From the NCBI GenBank assembly GCA_023473795.1, contig JAMCYS010000049.1, forward strand, positions 1 through 43,435: a stretch of 43,435 nt of DNA, given 5' to 3'. The DNA is from Chloroflexota bacterium. Lineage in GTDB: Bacteria > Chloroflexota > UBA6077 > FW602-bin22 > JAMCYS01. A program made the position numbers and the translations under genes. The notes below the pieces were generated by a model. The model worked only from the letters and a program-made list of their open reading frames with translations. It did not search any database and was not told the DNA's origin. Positions 8,809 to 17,057 of the stretch are shown one piece after another (within the stretch, counting starts at the first letter, position 1; each line of letters opens with the position of its first letter).

Positions 8809-9759
8809 TCAGACCTCCGTACGCAGGTATCGCAGAAGTAGAATGGCCAAGATAGCCAGAATCGGGAACATCGTGAGCGCTATGGCCGCGCCCTGCCCAA
8901 TGGCCGTCGCCCACAGGCCGACGTTGTACGCGTACGTGCCAAAGATGTGCGTCATGTTCGCGGGCCCGCCTTTGGTCAGCACGTAGACCAACTGGAAATC
9001 GGCGAACGTCCAGATGATCGACAGCAGGGTGGTGATGAGCACGATGCCCATAATCGCCGGCAGCGTCACGTTCCGGAAGCGCTGCCAGGCCCCCGCGCCG
9101 TCGATCGCCGCCGCCTCGAGCAGCTCCGCCGGCACCGTCTGCAGCGCCGCCAGAATGGCCACGGCAAAGAAGGGGGTGCCCCGCCATATGTTGGCGACCA
9201 TAATCGAGGTGATCGCCAGGTTGGGGTCGCCCAGGAAGTTGATGTTCTTCGTGATCAACCCCCAGCTCTTCAGCAACCACGAGAACGGGCTGAACACCGG
9301 GTCGAAGATCATAAACCAGCCCAGGCTGCTCAGCGCCGTGGGTACGATCCACGGCATCAGCACGCCGGCGCGGATGAAGTTGCGGAACGGCATTTGGTTG
9401 TTGAGCACTACCGCCAGCGCCAGTCCCAGCAGCAACTTGAAGGGCACGGTCACCGTCGAATAGATAAACGTGTTCCTTGCCGTCTGCTGGAAGATGCTGT
9501 CGGTCATCAGGTTCGCGAAGTTTTGCAGTCCGACGAAGTTGCCCGGCCTACCGAGCGTGGTATCGGTCATCGAAAGCCAGATGCCCAGGAAGAAGGGATA
9601 GGCCAAGAAGACGACGAGCAGCAGCGCTCCCGGCAGCATCAGAAGCGGACCAAGCGTGCTCTCCCGGTCCAACTGCTGCTGCACGCGCTGCAGGAAGCCG
9701 GCGCGCGGGCGCACGGCGGGCAAACTAGCGGCTGCATGTGGGGGTCCGGACCTGCTCAC
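8809..9759 (-). CDS. Carbohydrate ABC transporter permease, MalF type
   Basis: Inner-membrane permease of the CUT1 class, about 316 residues, six predicted helices with an EAA loop around AAAIDGAGAWQRFRNVTLPA. The frame is open for 83 codons further upstream, but the GTG at 9759 is preceded by GGAGG at a 5-base spacing and gives the usual family length, so I place the start there. It is separated from the binding-protein gene by about 260 bases that contain a strong hairpin, and is followed immediately by the MalG-type gene. Confidence 0.9.
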   Translation of the reverse strand: MSRSGPPHAAASLPAVRPRAGFLQRVQQQLDRESTLGPLLMLPGALLLVVFLAYPFFLGIWLSMTDTTLGRPGNFVGLQNFANLMTDSIFQQTARNTFIYSTVTVPFKLLLGLALAVVLNNQMPFRNFIRAGVLMPWIVPTALSSLGWFMIFDPVFSPFSWLLKSWGLITKNINFLGDPNLAITSIMVANIWRGTPFFAVAILAALQTVPAELLEAAAIDGAGAWQRFRNVTLPAIMGIVLITTLLSIIWTFADFQLVYVLTKGGPANMTHIFGTYAYNVGLWATAIGQGAAIALTMFPILAILAILLLRYLRTEV

Positions 9760-9969
9760 TACAACCTCCATAAGGACGGCGGCAGCCGCTGGGGCCACGG
9801 CTGCCGCCAAGTGGTATCGTGCCAGGCATCGAGCGCCACTCGGGCCGTGATGGCGCGACCCAACGCGTGTCAATCTGAGCCGCACCGTGCGAGGCCCGTC
9901 TCGTGCCACGTGGAGCCGTGCGGAGCCCGCCACGCGCGGTAAGCAGGGGGTTGGCTTCGCACGGTCGCT

Positions 9970-10000
9970 GGCCAGCGTCCCGAAAGCAGCGACGCTGGCC
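9970..10000 (-). terminator. Stem-loop between binding protein and permeases
   Basis: GGCCAGCGTC at 9970-9979 pairs perfectly with GACGCTGGCC at 9991-10000 (10-bp stem, 11-base loop), 20 bases after the binding-protein stop codon. Stem-loops here commonly stabilise or partly terminate the message, so that binding protein is made in excess over permeases. The rest of 9760-10020 has no gene. Confidence 0.55.
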
Positions 10001-10020
10001 GCGGGCATGCTGTATTGCCG

Positions 10021-11466
10021 CTAACCGCCGTAGATGCGCTTGAGCTCCTCGGCGCCCCACTCGATGGCCGCCTTGGCGTCGCCAGACTGCGTCGCCTTGG
10101 CGAAGGTATCGACGACGATGTACTTGGACCAGGCCAGCGAGGACTTCTCGCCTATCTGCCCCGCGTAGCCCTGATCGCGGCCGTACTTCGGGTTCTGCGT
10201 GTAGACCGATATCTTCGGGTCCTTGGTCCAGACGGGGTCCGTGGCCCACTTCTGGGTGTTCGCCACCTGGTAGCCTTCCTGGATGCGGAACCACTCTCCG
10301 TACTGCTTATCGTCGGCAAACCATTTAAGGAACTCCTTGGCCCCCTCGATGTTCTTCGATTTCTTGAGTATGCCCAGCGTGCGCGTGCTGAACTGGTAGA
10401 AGCGGCCGGAGGGGCCTTTTGGCATCAGGGTGTGGTTCATGTCGGCGGCCACGTCCGGAGCGCTCTTTTTGGAGGCGATGTAGATGCTGGAGCCGTTGAG
10501 CGTGGCGCAGATCTGCTGGGACATGAAGGCACGGTTGTTGTTGTTGTCGTCCCAGGAGGTGCCCGTCTCGTCGTAGCAGTCCTTCCAGGCCTGGATGAAC
10601 TTCTTCATCGCGTCCACGAACTCCGGCTTGTTGAAGGCGATTGTCTTGCCGTCCTTCTCGGTCTCCATCGCCCCGTTGCTCCACATGTACGGGTAGGCGA
10701 AGGACTGGGGGTCGCCGGTGCTATGGCCGAGGGCCTGGCCTATCGGCCGCCCCTGGGCCTTAAGCTTCTTGCCGAAGGCGAAGAACTGGTCCCACGTCCA
10801 GTCGGGCCACTTCCCCTCCTTGGCCTGCACCGCCGGATCGGGGATGTCTGCGCCGGCCTCTTTGAACCAGCTGATCCGGTAGTTCATCGACGTGCCCGAG
10901 TTGCCGATGGGCAGCGCGTAGTACTTGCCGTTGTCCAGGCTCGAGTTGAGGACGAACTGAGCGAAGCCGCCGCCCTTCTGGGCGACGCCATTGGCGAAGT
11001 CGGTGAGATCGACCAGCTGGTCCCTGTAGAGGAAGCACCAGCCAGGCCACAGCTCGACGATGTCGATGCCGCCGGCTTGCACGGCCGCGCCGATCTTGGG
11101 CTGGAGGTCAGGCCAGTTCAGGAAGTCGGTACTGACGGTGACCCCGTTCTGCTGGCCCCAGTCCTGAGCCATCTTCTTAAAGAGGTCCTGGCCGGCGGCG
11201 ACAAAGTACGTGCCCTCGAGGATGGCGAGCGAGGTGCCCTTGATCTGGGCAGGCGCCGCCGTGGGCTGGGCCGCGGGGGCGGGGGCGGTGGCTGCTACTG
11301 TCGGTTTCTCCGGTGCCTTGGTCGCGGCCGGTGCCTCCGGCGCCTTGGTCGCGGCGGGCGGGGGTGCTGCTGGGGGCGCCTGGCAGGCTGTTGCCAGGAG
11401 GATTGGCGTCGCGCCCAGCGCCAGCGCGGCGCGCGACAGAAACTGACGACGACTGACCTTCCCCAT
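10021..11466 (-). CDS. ABC transporter sugar-binding lipoprotein
   Basis: Extracytoplasmic solute-binding protein of family 1 type, 481 residues. The N-terminus has a twin-arginine motif (SRRQFL) and a lipobox ending in Cys28 (LLATAC), so it is probably exported folded and lipid-anchored. Residues about 30-75 are a flexible Ala/Pro/Thr linker with repeated ATKAPE units. The bilobal binding domain follows (about 78-481), rich in Trp and Tyr as in sugar binders. The ATG follows GGAGGAG. The substrate is not predictable; the two following permeases suggest a sugar, polyol or glycerophosphodiester. Confidence 0.9.
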   Translation of the reverse strand: MGKVSRRQFLSRAALALGATPILLATACQAPPAAPPPAATKAPEAPAATKAPEKPTVAATAPAPAAQPTAAPAQIKGTSLAILEGTYFVAAGQDLFKKMAQDWGQQNGVTVSTDFLNWPDLQPKIGAAVQAGGIDIVELWPGWCFLYRDQLVDLTDFANGVAQKGGGFAQFVLNSSLDNGKYYALPIGNSGTSMNYRISWFKEAGADIPDPAVQAKEGKWPDWTWDQFFAFGKKLKAQGRPIGQALGHSTGDPQSFAYPYMWSNGAMETEKDGKTIAFNKPEFVDAMKKFIQAWKDCYDETGTSWDDNNNNRAFMSQQICATLNGSSIYIASKKSAPDVAADMNHTLMPKGPSGRFYQFSTRTLGILKKSKNIEGAKEFLKWFADDKQYGEWFRIQEGYQVANTQKWATDPVWTKDPKISVYTQNPKYGRDQGYAGQIGEKSSLAWSKYIVVDTFAKATQSGDAKAAIEWGAEELKRIYGG

Positions 11467-11602
11467 GCTGTACTCCTCCTCTTACTCTTCCTCAAGCATC
11501 CTGCTCGAGGCGTGTGCCGGGCGGCCCGGCAAGCGGCGATGCCTATCGCCGAGATCCTCGCGGGTCAGGAAACACGGTTAAAGGTAGCCCAGGGATGAAG
11601 AA

Positions 11603-11735
11603 CTTGGGTCAAGGGTATGCCGTGTATTTGCACGAGCATAGCTCGCAGTTGCCTGAGGTAGGGTCAGGGACGCAGGGCTTGGGTCAAAGGTTGCCGTATA
11701 TGTGCACGAGCAGCACTCGCGGCTGCCGGAGGAAT
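11603..11735. repeat. Two degenerate 75-bp direct repeats in the ABC leader
   Basis: Units starting at 11603 and 11678 share CTTGGGTCAA, then GCACGAGCA, then a CTCGC block and a GCCTGAGG/GCCGGAGG block in register at a 75-base period. Each unit contains a small dyad (CGAGC/GCTCG in the first, CGAG/CTCG in the second). They lie between the promoter at 11774-11802 and the binding-protein start, so they would be in the transcript leader. They could be repressor operators or a tandem RNA structure; neither is proven. Confidence 0.5.
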
Positions 11736-11773
11736 ACAGTCGTGCATACGATTGACTATCGAGGTTATGACCT

Positions 11774-11802
11774 AGTGTACACGCCAATGGATAGGTTGTC
11801 AA
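11774..11802 (-). promoter_or_regulatory. Sigma70 promoter of the ABC importer
   Basis: On the minus strand, TTGACA (11797-11802) and TACACT (11774-11779) are separated by exactly 17 bases. The predicted transcript would begin near 11767, giving a leader of about 300 bases before the binding-protein ATG at 11466. The intergenic stretch 11467-11972 holds this promoter, the repeats above and no gene. Confidence 0.65.
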
Positions 11803-11972
11803 GTTGTGTGGGGCACCAATTATGGCGCGGGCAAGGAAGAGAGAACCCTTGCCCGCGGACCGTCACGGGCGATGCGCAGCCTCTGGCGCCCGCGGCCCAG
11901 CGGGTGCTACAATGACTAGCGGGCCGCCGACGGGGCGGCAGTCGAGCGTCCACTCCGCGGAGGTGCAGCGCC

Positions 11973-12515
11973 ATGCAGCCAGGGGGCCAGCTTAGCGGCA
12001 AGCCAGTCCAGGGCGAGGTGCGTGATGTCTTGGGGGACGACGTCGACCTGACGCTGAGCAGCGCCCGCAACGTCTCCGCCGAGCGCGTCTACCTGCGCCA
12101 GGGCCTGGCCCGGACGATCAACGGCCAGGCGGTGGACCTGCGCCAGGGCGCGGCCTTCAACATCGACAGCCAAAGCATCGGCGTCACCCAGGGTGCCGCC
12201 GCCCTGGTGCGGGCCGACGACGTCCACTTTGTCCAGGGGGCCAGCATCGTCACGTTGGCCAACTCAGCCGTCGTCGACCAGTCCGCGCCCCAGGCCATCA
12301 TCTGCCGCCAGGCCGAGCTGCAGCAGAGCGCCAGCGTCTTCCTGGCCGCGGGCACCGTCACGATGCGCAATTCCGCCGCCGTGCTGCTGCTGGCCAACCA
12401 GGTCAACGGCGACGTGCGCGTCCTCCTTGACCAGAAGGCCGCCATTGGCTTTGGCGCCGCGGCCGGTGCCGCCCTCGGCCTTGTCCTGGCCCTCAAGGGC
12501 TGGTTCAAGCGCTGA
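11973..12515 (+). CDS. Beta-solenoid-like repeat protein with C-terminal membrane segment
   Basis: 180 residues, not a family I can name. Most of the protein (about 20-150) consists of roughly eight degenerate units of 15-16 residues with a pattern like V-x-L-x-Q-G-A-A, for example VDLRQGAAFNIDSQ, IGVTQGAAALVRAD and VHFVQGASIVTLAN. The periodicity and alternation of polar and aliphatic residues predict a right-handed beta-helix, as in bactofilins and polymer-forming proteins. The C-terminus has one glycine/alanine-rich transmembrane helix (about 156-175) and ends in WFKR, so the solenoid is probably membrane-tethered. The ATG follows GCGGAGGTGCAGCGCC. It stands alone. Confidence 0.75.
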   Translation: MQPGGQLSGKPVQGEVRDVLGDDVDLTLSSARNVSAERVYLRQGLARTINGQAVDLRQGAAFNIDSQSIGVTQGAAALVRADDVHFVQGASIVTLANSAVVDQSAPQAIICRQAELQQSASVFLAAGTVTMRNSAAVLLLANQVNGDVRVLLDQKAAIGFGAAAGAALGLVLALKGWFKR

Positions 12516-12572
12516 GGCCTGGGCCAACCAGCATCCAATCGTAGTAGCACACCCATTTGACCCCATGGCTAA

Positions 12573-12615
12573 GGGGCCACTGCGCCCGTCTTTCAGACAG
12601 ACGGGGACTGTCTGT
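12573..12615. terminator. Overlapping hairpins between convergent genes
   Basis: The stretch contains alternative stems: CCCGTCT with AGACGGG, and AGACAG with CTGTCT. It lies between the ends of the solenoid gene (+) and the 57-residue gene (-) and probably serves both as terminator. Confidence 0.45.
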
Positions 12616-12616
12616 C

Positions 12617-12790
12617 CTATCCCTTCTCTTCCCTCTCGTCCAGCTGTCGGTGCAGGTCGGCGATGCGCTGCTCCACCTCGGCCAGGGTCGTGACCCCCAA
12701 CTCCTCCATGTCCTCGCGCAAGCTCTCCAACTGCTCCAGCACCAGCATCAACTTGTATTCCTCGGGGTCTTCCCGTGATCTGGGCGGCAT
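12617..12790 (-). CDS. 57-residue coiled-coil protein
   Basis: Short gene on the minus strand, ATG at 12788-12790, TAG at 12617-12619. The product is strongly charged and heptad-like over most of its length: LMLVLEQLESLREDMEELG, then LAEVEQRIADLHRQLDERE. It therefore likely forms a coiled coil. The ribosome-binding site AGGAGG lies 5 bases before the ATG. It starts 9 bases after the stop of the aminotransferase gene and is probably co-transcribed with it. Function unknown. Confidence 0.75.
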   Translation of the reverse strand: MPPRSREDPEEYKLMLVLEQLESLREDMEELGVTTLAEVEQRIADLHRQLDEREEKG

Positions 12791-12799
12791 GCCTTCCTC

Positions 12800-13723
12800 C
12801 TAGTGGCCCTCGTACGGCTCGATCTTACTCAGCAGCTGTTCCACCTTCTGCAGGGTCTCCATCTTCTTGGCGAAGCAGAAGCGCACGCGCTGGCTGCCCA
12901 GGCCCTCCCCGCGATAGAAGCTGCTGCCCGGCACCACGGCAAAGCCGACGTCGCGCACCAGATGGTGGGCGAACTCCAGGTCGTTCGGGTAGCCAAAGGC
13001 CGAGATGTCGGCCATCACGTAGTAGGCCCCGTCCGGGGCGAAGCAGCGGAAGCCGGCCTGCGTCAGCGTGGCCAGGCTGACGTGCTCCCCGTTGTACACC
13101 AGGTGCTCGTAGATCTCGTCGGTCACCGCCAGACAATCCCAGCGCTGGCAGAGGCCGGCAATCAGCCGCAGCTCCTGCCGGGTGAAGACCTTGCCGGTGG
13201 GGTTGTTGGGCGTATTGATCACGATGGCCTTGGTCCGGGGGCCGAAGGCCGCCGCCAGCTCGTCCGGGTCGACGTGCCAGTCGGGCTCGTGCAGGGTGAC
13301 GAAACGGGGCACGGCGCCCGAGAGGATCGTGTCGGGGCCGTAGTTCTCGTAGAAAGGCTGGAAGACCACCACCTCGTCGCCCGGGTCCAGCAGCGCCAGC
13401 AAGGTGGCGATCATCGCCTCCGTGGCGCCGCAGGTGACGGTCACCATCGTCTCGGGGTCGGCCTGGATGCCCCGCCAGCGGGCTACCTTGACGGCGATTG
13501 CCTCGCGCAGGTCGCGGGCCCCCCAGGTGATGGAGTACTGGTTCACCTCCTCGCGGATGGCCTGGCAGGCGGCCTCCTTGACGGGCTCGGGGGCGGGGAA
13601 GTCCGGGAAGCCCTGGGCCAAATTGAGGGCCTCCGAGCCCTGGTAGAGCATGCAGAGGCGGGTCATCTCGCGGATCACCGACTCGGTGAAGCCGAGCGTG
13701 CGGCGGGCGGCGAACTCTCGCAC
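12800..13723 (-). pseudogene. Class I/II aminotransferase lacking the catalytic lysine segment
   Basis: The product, about 307 residues, reads as a fold-type I PLP aminotransferase (aspartate/kynurenine/alanine class): SEALNLAQGFPDFPAPEPVKEA, the cofactor-binding GATEAM, and the substrate/PLP segment INTPNNPTGKVFTRQEL followed by DEIYEHLVY. It then jumps from VSLATL directly to TQAGFRCFAPDGAYYVMADIS. The roughly 75 residues that normally lie between, including the SxxK motif with the PLP-binding lysine, are missing in frame. The family is usually 380-400 residues. It cannot form the internal aldimine, so it is probably non-functional, or an assembly join. The second GTG (13723) is chosen because GGGAGG lies 6 bases before it. 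Confidence 0.85.
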
Positions 13724-13749
13724 GGGCACCCTCCCTGGGAAGTGAGGCC

Positions 13750-13755
13750 ATTATA
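13750..13755 (-). promoter_or_regulatory. -10 box of the aminotransferase gene
   Basis: TATAAT on the minus strand about 27 bases before the GTG start; the -35 region is poor (TTCGGC at 17 bases). Position and perfect -10 make it a plausible promoter for the aminotransferase and the 57-residue gene. Confidence 0.4.
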
Positions 13756-13862
13756 GCAAATGGTCTGGGAGGGCCGAAAAGCCGCGAAGCGCTCACTACG
13801 AGCGCGACGGCGTTGACCGGGGCGCGGAAGGCAACGGTTCGTGTTTCCCTGAGCTGGCCGTC

Positions 13863-15014
13863 CTATGGGGAAGATAGTGCCGGGTCGATTGGGTAGACGC
13901 CGTAACGTTGCCACAGCTCGGCAGTCTTGGCCAAGCGCGAGAAAAGGGCGTCGGTGGGGGCGTTGTCCCCGAAGCCGAGGATGAAGCGGTCGCCGGGGGC
14001 CACGGCGGCAAAGAGATCCAGGACGTAGCGCTCGAACTCCTCGTCGCCGAAAGTCTCGGTCAGCAACACGGTGGGCACGCCGCCCCAGACCGCCACCTTG
14101 TCCCGCCAGAGGGCGCGCAGCGAGCGCATGTCTATGGTGGTCATCGGTGCGGGCGTGATCGCCTCGCCCACGTCGAGGCCCGCCGCCGGCATCAACTCCA
14201 GCAGGCGGCGCATCTCGCCGTCGAGGTGGGCGGCCATCAGCTTGCCCCCGGCGTGCAGTACCTGGGCCGCCTCCCGGTAGAAGGGAAGCATGTACTTCTC
14301 GAAGATGCCGGGCGGCGTCATCTCCTCGTCGTAGTTGGCACCCACCTCCACCACCTCGGCCGGGCAGCGCGCCCCCAGCCGCAGGATCTGGCGCTGCTGC
14401 TCCACCAGCGCCTGGTGCAGCCGCTCCACCCTGGCCGTGTTGTCGTACAGCTGGTAGTAGAAGGTCTCGTAGCCCATGTAGTGGTGCATCAGCACGTGCA
14501 TGGGCACCCAGCCGGAGAAGGGCAGGGCCAGACCGTCCTCGCCGATGGCCTCCACTATGTTGCCGTACTCTTCGTAGTTCTCCAACACCCGGGTGTGCTC
14601 GAAGAGGTACTGCAGGGCGTCGTAGTCGCGTTCGTCCTTGAACTCGTGCTCCACCTGGGCGCCGGTGACGTCGGCGTCGCGCAGCTCCTCGGCCAGGAGA
14701 TTGCGGGCGCGGATGGTGCCGTAGGGGGTGACGTACTCGACGACCGCCTCGTCGGCCGTCGTCGTCCGCCGCACTTCCATTCCTGGGTACTCCAGCCGGT
14801 AGAAGGAAGCTGACCAGGCCCCGAAGCCGAAGATGCCGATGTCGAGGTCGCGCTGGACGTCCCAGAGGCTCCAGCCGCGGTACTTCTCGGGCAGGGTACC
14901 GCGGTTGTGGTTGTAATTGTACCAGAGCTCCATCCGGCCGATGAAAGGCAGGTGATCGACCGGCTCGCCGCGGATGGCCGCGACGGCGCGCTGGCGGTGG
15001 GTCATACTGGCCAC
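13863..15014 (-). CDS. URO-D/corrinoid methyltransferase-like protein
   Basis: 383 residues of the uroporphyrinogen decarboxylase superfamily, which also includes the methyltransferases MtaA and CmuA. N-terminal signature: MTHRQRAVAAIRGEPVDHLP, the usual start of these proteins. The barrel strands follow, with AHLDGEMRRLLELM and EAITPAPMTTIDM in the region of the C-terminal half that lines the active site. True HemE has a conserved FxxRP-type N-terminus with arginines for the porphyrin acids; those are not evident, so a methyl-transfer or unrelated role is more likely than heme synthesis. Start GTG at 15014 with GGGAGGTGT ahead. No corrinoid protein gene is adjacent. Confidence 0.85.
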   Translation of the reverse strand: MASMTHRQRAVAAIRGEPVDHLPFIGRMELWYNYNHNRGTLPEKYRGWSLWDVQRDLDIGIFGFGAWSASFYRLEYPGMEVRRTTTADEAVVEYVTPYGTIRARNLLAEELRDADVTGAQVEHEFKDERDYDALQYLFEHTRVLENYEEYGNIVEAIGEDGLALPFSGWVPMHVLMHHYMGYETFYYQLYDNTARVERLHQALVEQQRQILRLGARCPAEVVEVGANYDEEMTPPGIFEKYMLPFYREAAQVLHAGGKLMAAHLDGEMRRLLELMPAAGLDVGEAITPAPMTTIDMRSLRALWRDKVAVWGGVPTVLLTETFGDEEFERYVLDLFAAVAPGDRFILGFGDNAPTDALFSRLAKTAELWQRYGVYPIDPALSSP

Positions 15015-15087
15015 GGCACACCTCCCGATTGTCCGAGGACTTTTCTCCGAGTAGCAGTCTAGCCCGGGGCCGGCAGACCGTCAACGG

Positions 15088-15119
15088 CGGTTGGCCCCGG
15101 GGTCGGTTGGCCCCGGGGT
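15088..15119. repeat. Tandem 16-bp duplication
   Basis: The 16-base unit CGGTTGGCCCCGGGGT occurs twice head to tail in the gap between the URO-D-like gene and the FAD oxidoreductase remnant. Nearby, TCTAGCCCGG and GGCAGACCG also recur at about 15058 and 15141. This is probably local duplication without coding role. Confidence 0.7.
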
Positions 15120-15219
15120 CTTGACGGCGAGCGTCATCTGGTCTAGCCCGGCAGACCGCTCGCCCGCAGTCTGCTTTGCCGGGGGGCCGGCGTGACCGGT
15201 TTCCGTTGGAGGTGCACCA

Positions 15220-15846
15220 GTGAGCGCTACCGTCGAGTTGCCTGCGCAAACCCTGCCTGTGGTGGCCGAGGCGGAGGTGGTGGCGCTGGGCGGCGGGCCC
15301 GCCGGCCTGGCCGCCGCCGTCGCCGCGGCCCGCAACGGCGCCGGCACGGTCATAGTGGAGCGGTTCGGCTGCCTGGGTGGCATGGCCACTGCCGGCCTAG
15401 TCGGGCCCTTCCGAAGTTTTCTCAAGAGATAGGTGCCCGGCTGCGAGCACGCTTATGTGGCTAGCTCCGCCCAGACGGTAGGTGTGCGCGAGAGCCGCCA
15501 CATCCTGGGCCAATACGTGCTCACGGGCGCGGACGCCCTGGCCGGACGCAAGTTCGCCGACGCCATCGCCCGCTGCGCTTACGGCGTCGATATCCACGAC
15601 CCCCAGGGCGCCAACACCAGCATGCAGGCCATTGGCGGCGACGGTTCCTTCGACATACCCTATCGCTGCCTCGTACCACAGGCTATCGGCAACTTGCTGG
15701 TGGCAGGGCGCGCCATCTCCGGGGATCACGTGGCGCACGCCGCCTACCACGCCCGGCCGGACGATCCCCACGACGTCAAGCCGTTCCCAACTCGACTCCC
15801 CTTCGCCGTTCACGACATTTACCTGCCTTCCTTAGAGCCTGCGTAA
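15220..15846 (+). pseudogene. FAD-dependent oxidoreductase remnant, internal deletion and stop
   Basis: The 5' part encodes a dinucleotide-binding N-terminus (VVALGGGPAGLAAAVAAARNG, then ERFGCLGGMATAGLVGPF) typical of FAD_oxidored proteins of 430-470 residues. At 15430-15432 a TAG follows. In the same frame the sequence then resumes with the C-terminal family signature (TVGVRESRHILGQYVLT, HDPQG, YRCLVPQAIGNLLVAGRAIS). About 260 residues between the two are missing, and the very C-terminus after HAAY is also unlike the family. The start ATG/GTG region has GGAGGTGCACC ahead. This is a dead gene, or the join is an assembly error. Confidence 0.8.
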
Positions 15847-16054
15847 ACGAACCTTTGCTCGGGTATCCTCTTTGCATTTCCGGTGCCGCGGCCCGCCGCC
15901 GAGGTGAGTAGACGCGGCCGAGGCCGCCCCGACTCGTGGCGAGCGACGGCCGAGTGTCCAGAGGGCAGCGTGCCGCCTGGACGAGAGAAACGTGCGGGCG
16001 TCCGAGGCGACCAGACAGCACAGACAAAAGTTGAAGCTTGATTAAGGCTGCATC

Positions 16055-16073
16055 TTAGTATAGGCTAATATCA
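16055..16073. promoter_or_regulatory. DtxR/IdeR-like iron box upstream of the Ftr1 gene
   Basis: The 19 bases match the published IdeR/DtxR consensus (TTAGGTTAGGCTAACCTAA) at 14 of 19 positions, including the central TAGGCTA. The site is 60 bases ahead of the iron-permease ATG in an AT-rich island and overlaps a -10-like TAATAT (16066-16071). Iron-dependent repression of the permease is the natural reading. The remaining bases between 15847 and 16133 show nothing else. Confidence 0.55.
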
Positions 16074-16133
16074 ACCGACGACCCGACTGGTCCCGTGGGG
16101 CGGCGGCTGACGCATCCTACTGGGGAGGGGCAG

Positions 16134-16976
16134 ATGATAGGTTCGCTCATCATCACGACGCGCGAGGGGCTGGAGGCCAGCCTCATCATCGGCATCATTC
16201 TGGCCTACCTGGCGCGGACCGGCCACCACGGTTACACGCGCGCGGTCTGGGCGGGAGCGGCGACGGCCATAGCCATCAGTGTGACCATCGGCGCCGCCAT
16301 CTTCGTTACAGTCGGCGAGCTGACGGAAACTTCAGAGCAGGTAGTTGAGGGCGCCGCGATGCTGCTCGCGGCCGCCGTCCTTAGCTACATGGTGATCTGG
16401 ATGCGCCACCAGGCAAGTGGTCTGAGCGCAACATTACAGAGCCAGGTCAGCAACGCTGTGGGCACCGGCTCTGGGCTAGCCCTCTTCATACTGGCTCTCG
16501 TAGCGGTCTTGCGAGAGGGTGTGGAGACGGCGCTTTTTCTCTTCGCGGCCGCTAGTGCCTCATCCTCCAAGGACACTCTAATCGGCGGCCTCGTAGGTTT
16601 GGGCGTAGCCGTCGCCTTGGGCTATGCCGTCTACACCAGTAGTAACAGACTCAACCTGCGCGCCTTCTTCAACGTCTCCGGATTCCTTCTCATCTTCTTT
16701 GCCGCCGGCCTCCTGGTTCACGGCCTACATGAACTGCAGGAGGCGGCCCTGCTGCCGGCTGTTGGCGGCCAGGCGTGGGACCTGGGCTGGTTCCTGAGTG
16801 ACGAAGAGGGGCCAGGAATCTTCCTCAAAGCGCTGTTCGGCTATATCTCTGACCCTTCGCTGGGCGAAGTAACCGTTTACACAGGCTACCTGGCCGCCGC
16901 ACTATGGTACTACCTGGGCAGGCGACCGGAGCCTGCCCCGGGGCGCAGCCGGCGCGCCGCCAAATCCGGTCGCTGA
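16134..16976 (+). CDS. Ftr1-family iron permease
   Basis: Integral membrane protein of 280 residues with seven predicted helices, similar to the Ftr1/EfeU high-affinity iron permeases. Two REGLE-type iron-ligand motifs are visible: TREGLEASL (about residues 9-17) and LREGVETAL (about 125-133), the latter with the common Val variant. The ATG at 16134 is chosen because GGGGAGGGG lies immediately ahead; an in-frame start upstream lacks a ribosome-binding site. No EfeO or EfeB partner is adjacent. The DtxR-like box upstream supports a role in iron uptake. Confidence 0.9.
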   Translation: MIGSLIITTREGLEASLIIGIILAYLARTGHHGYTRAVWAGAATAIAISVTIGAAIFVTVGELTETSEQVVEGAAMLLAAAVLSYMVIWMRHQASGLSATLQSQVSNAVGTGSGLALFILALVAVLREGVETALFLFAAASASSSKDTLIGGLVGLGVAVALGYAVYTSSNRLNLRAFFNVSGFLLIFFAAGLLVHGLHELQEAALLPAVGGQAWDLGWFLSDEEGPGIFLKALFGYISDPSLGEVTVYTGYLAAALWYYLGRRPEPAPGRSRRAAKSGR

Positions 16977-17057
16977 GGCAAACCTGGCTCCGCCCTACGA
17001 GGCACCAGCGTGAGGCGGCACACCTACCCTGCGGGTGCTGGCATTCGTGCATAATCC

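Noticed and set aside
9760-10008. 83-residue N-terminal extension of the MalF-type permease
   Set aside because: Arg/Ala-rich, no membrane segment, covers a hairpin; GTG at 9759 has an ideal GGAGG.
13863-15014. Uroporphyrinogen decarboxylase HemE
   Set aside because: The porphyrin-binding N-terminal arginine signature of HemE is not visible and no heme genes are nearby.
15430-15432. In-frame TAG in the FAD oxidoreductase as a recoded (pyrrolysine) codon
   Set aside because: About 260 residues are missing around the stop and the preceding residues leave the family pattern, so recoding would not restore a protein.
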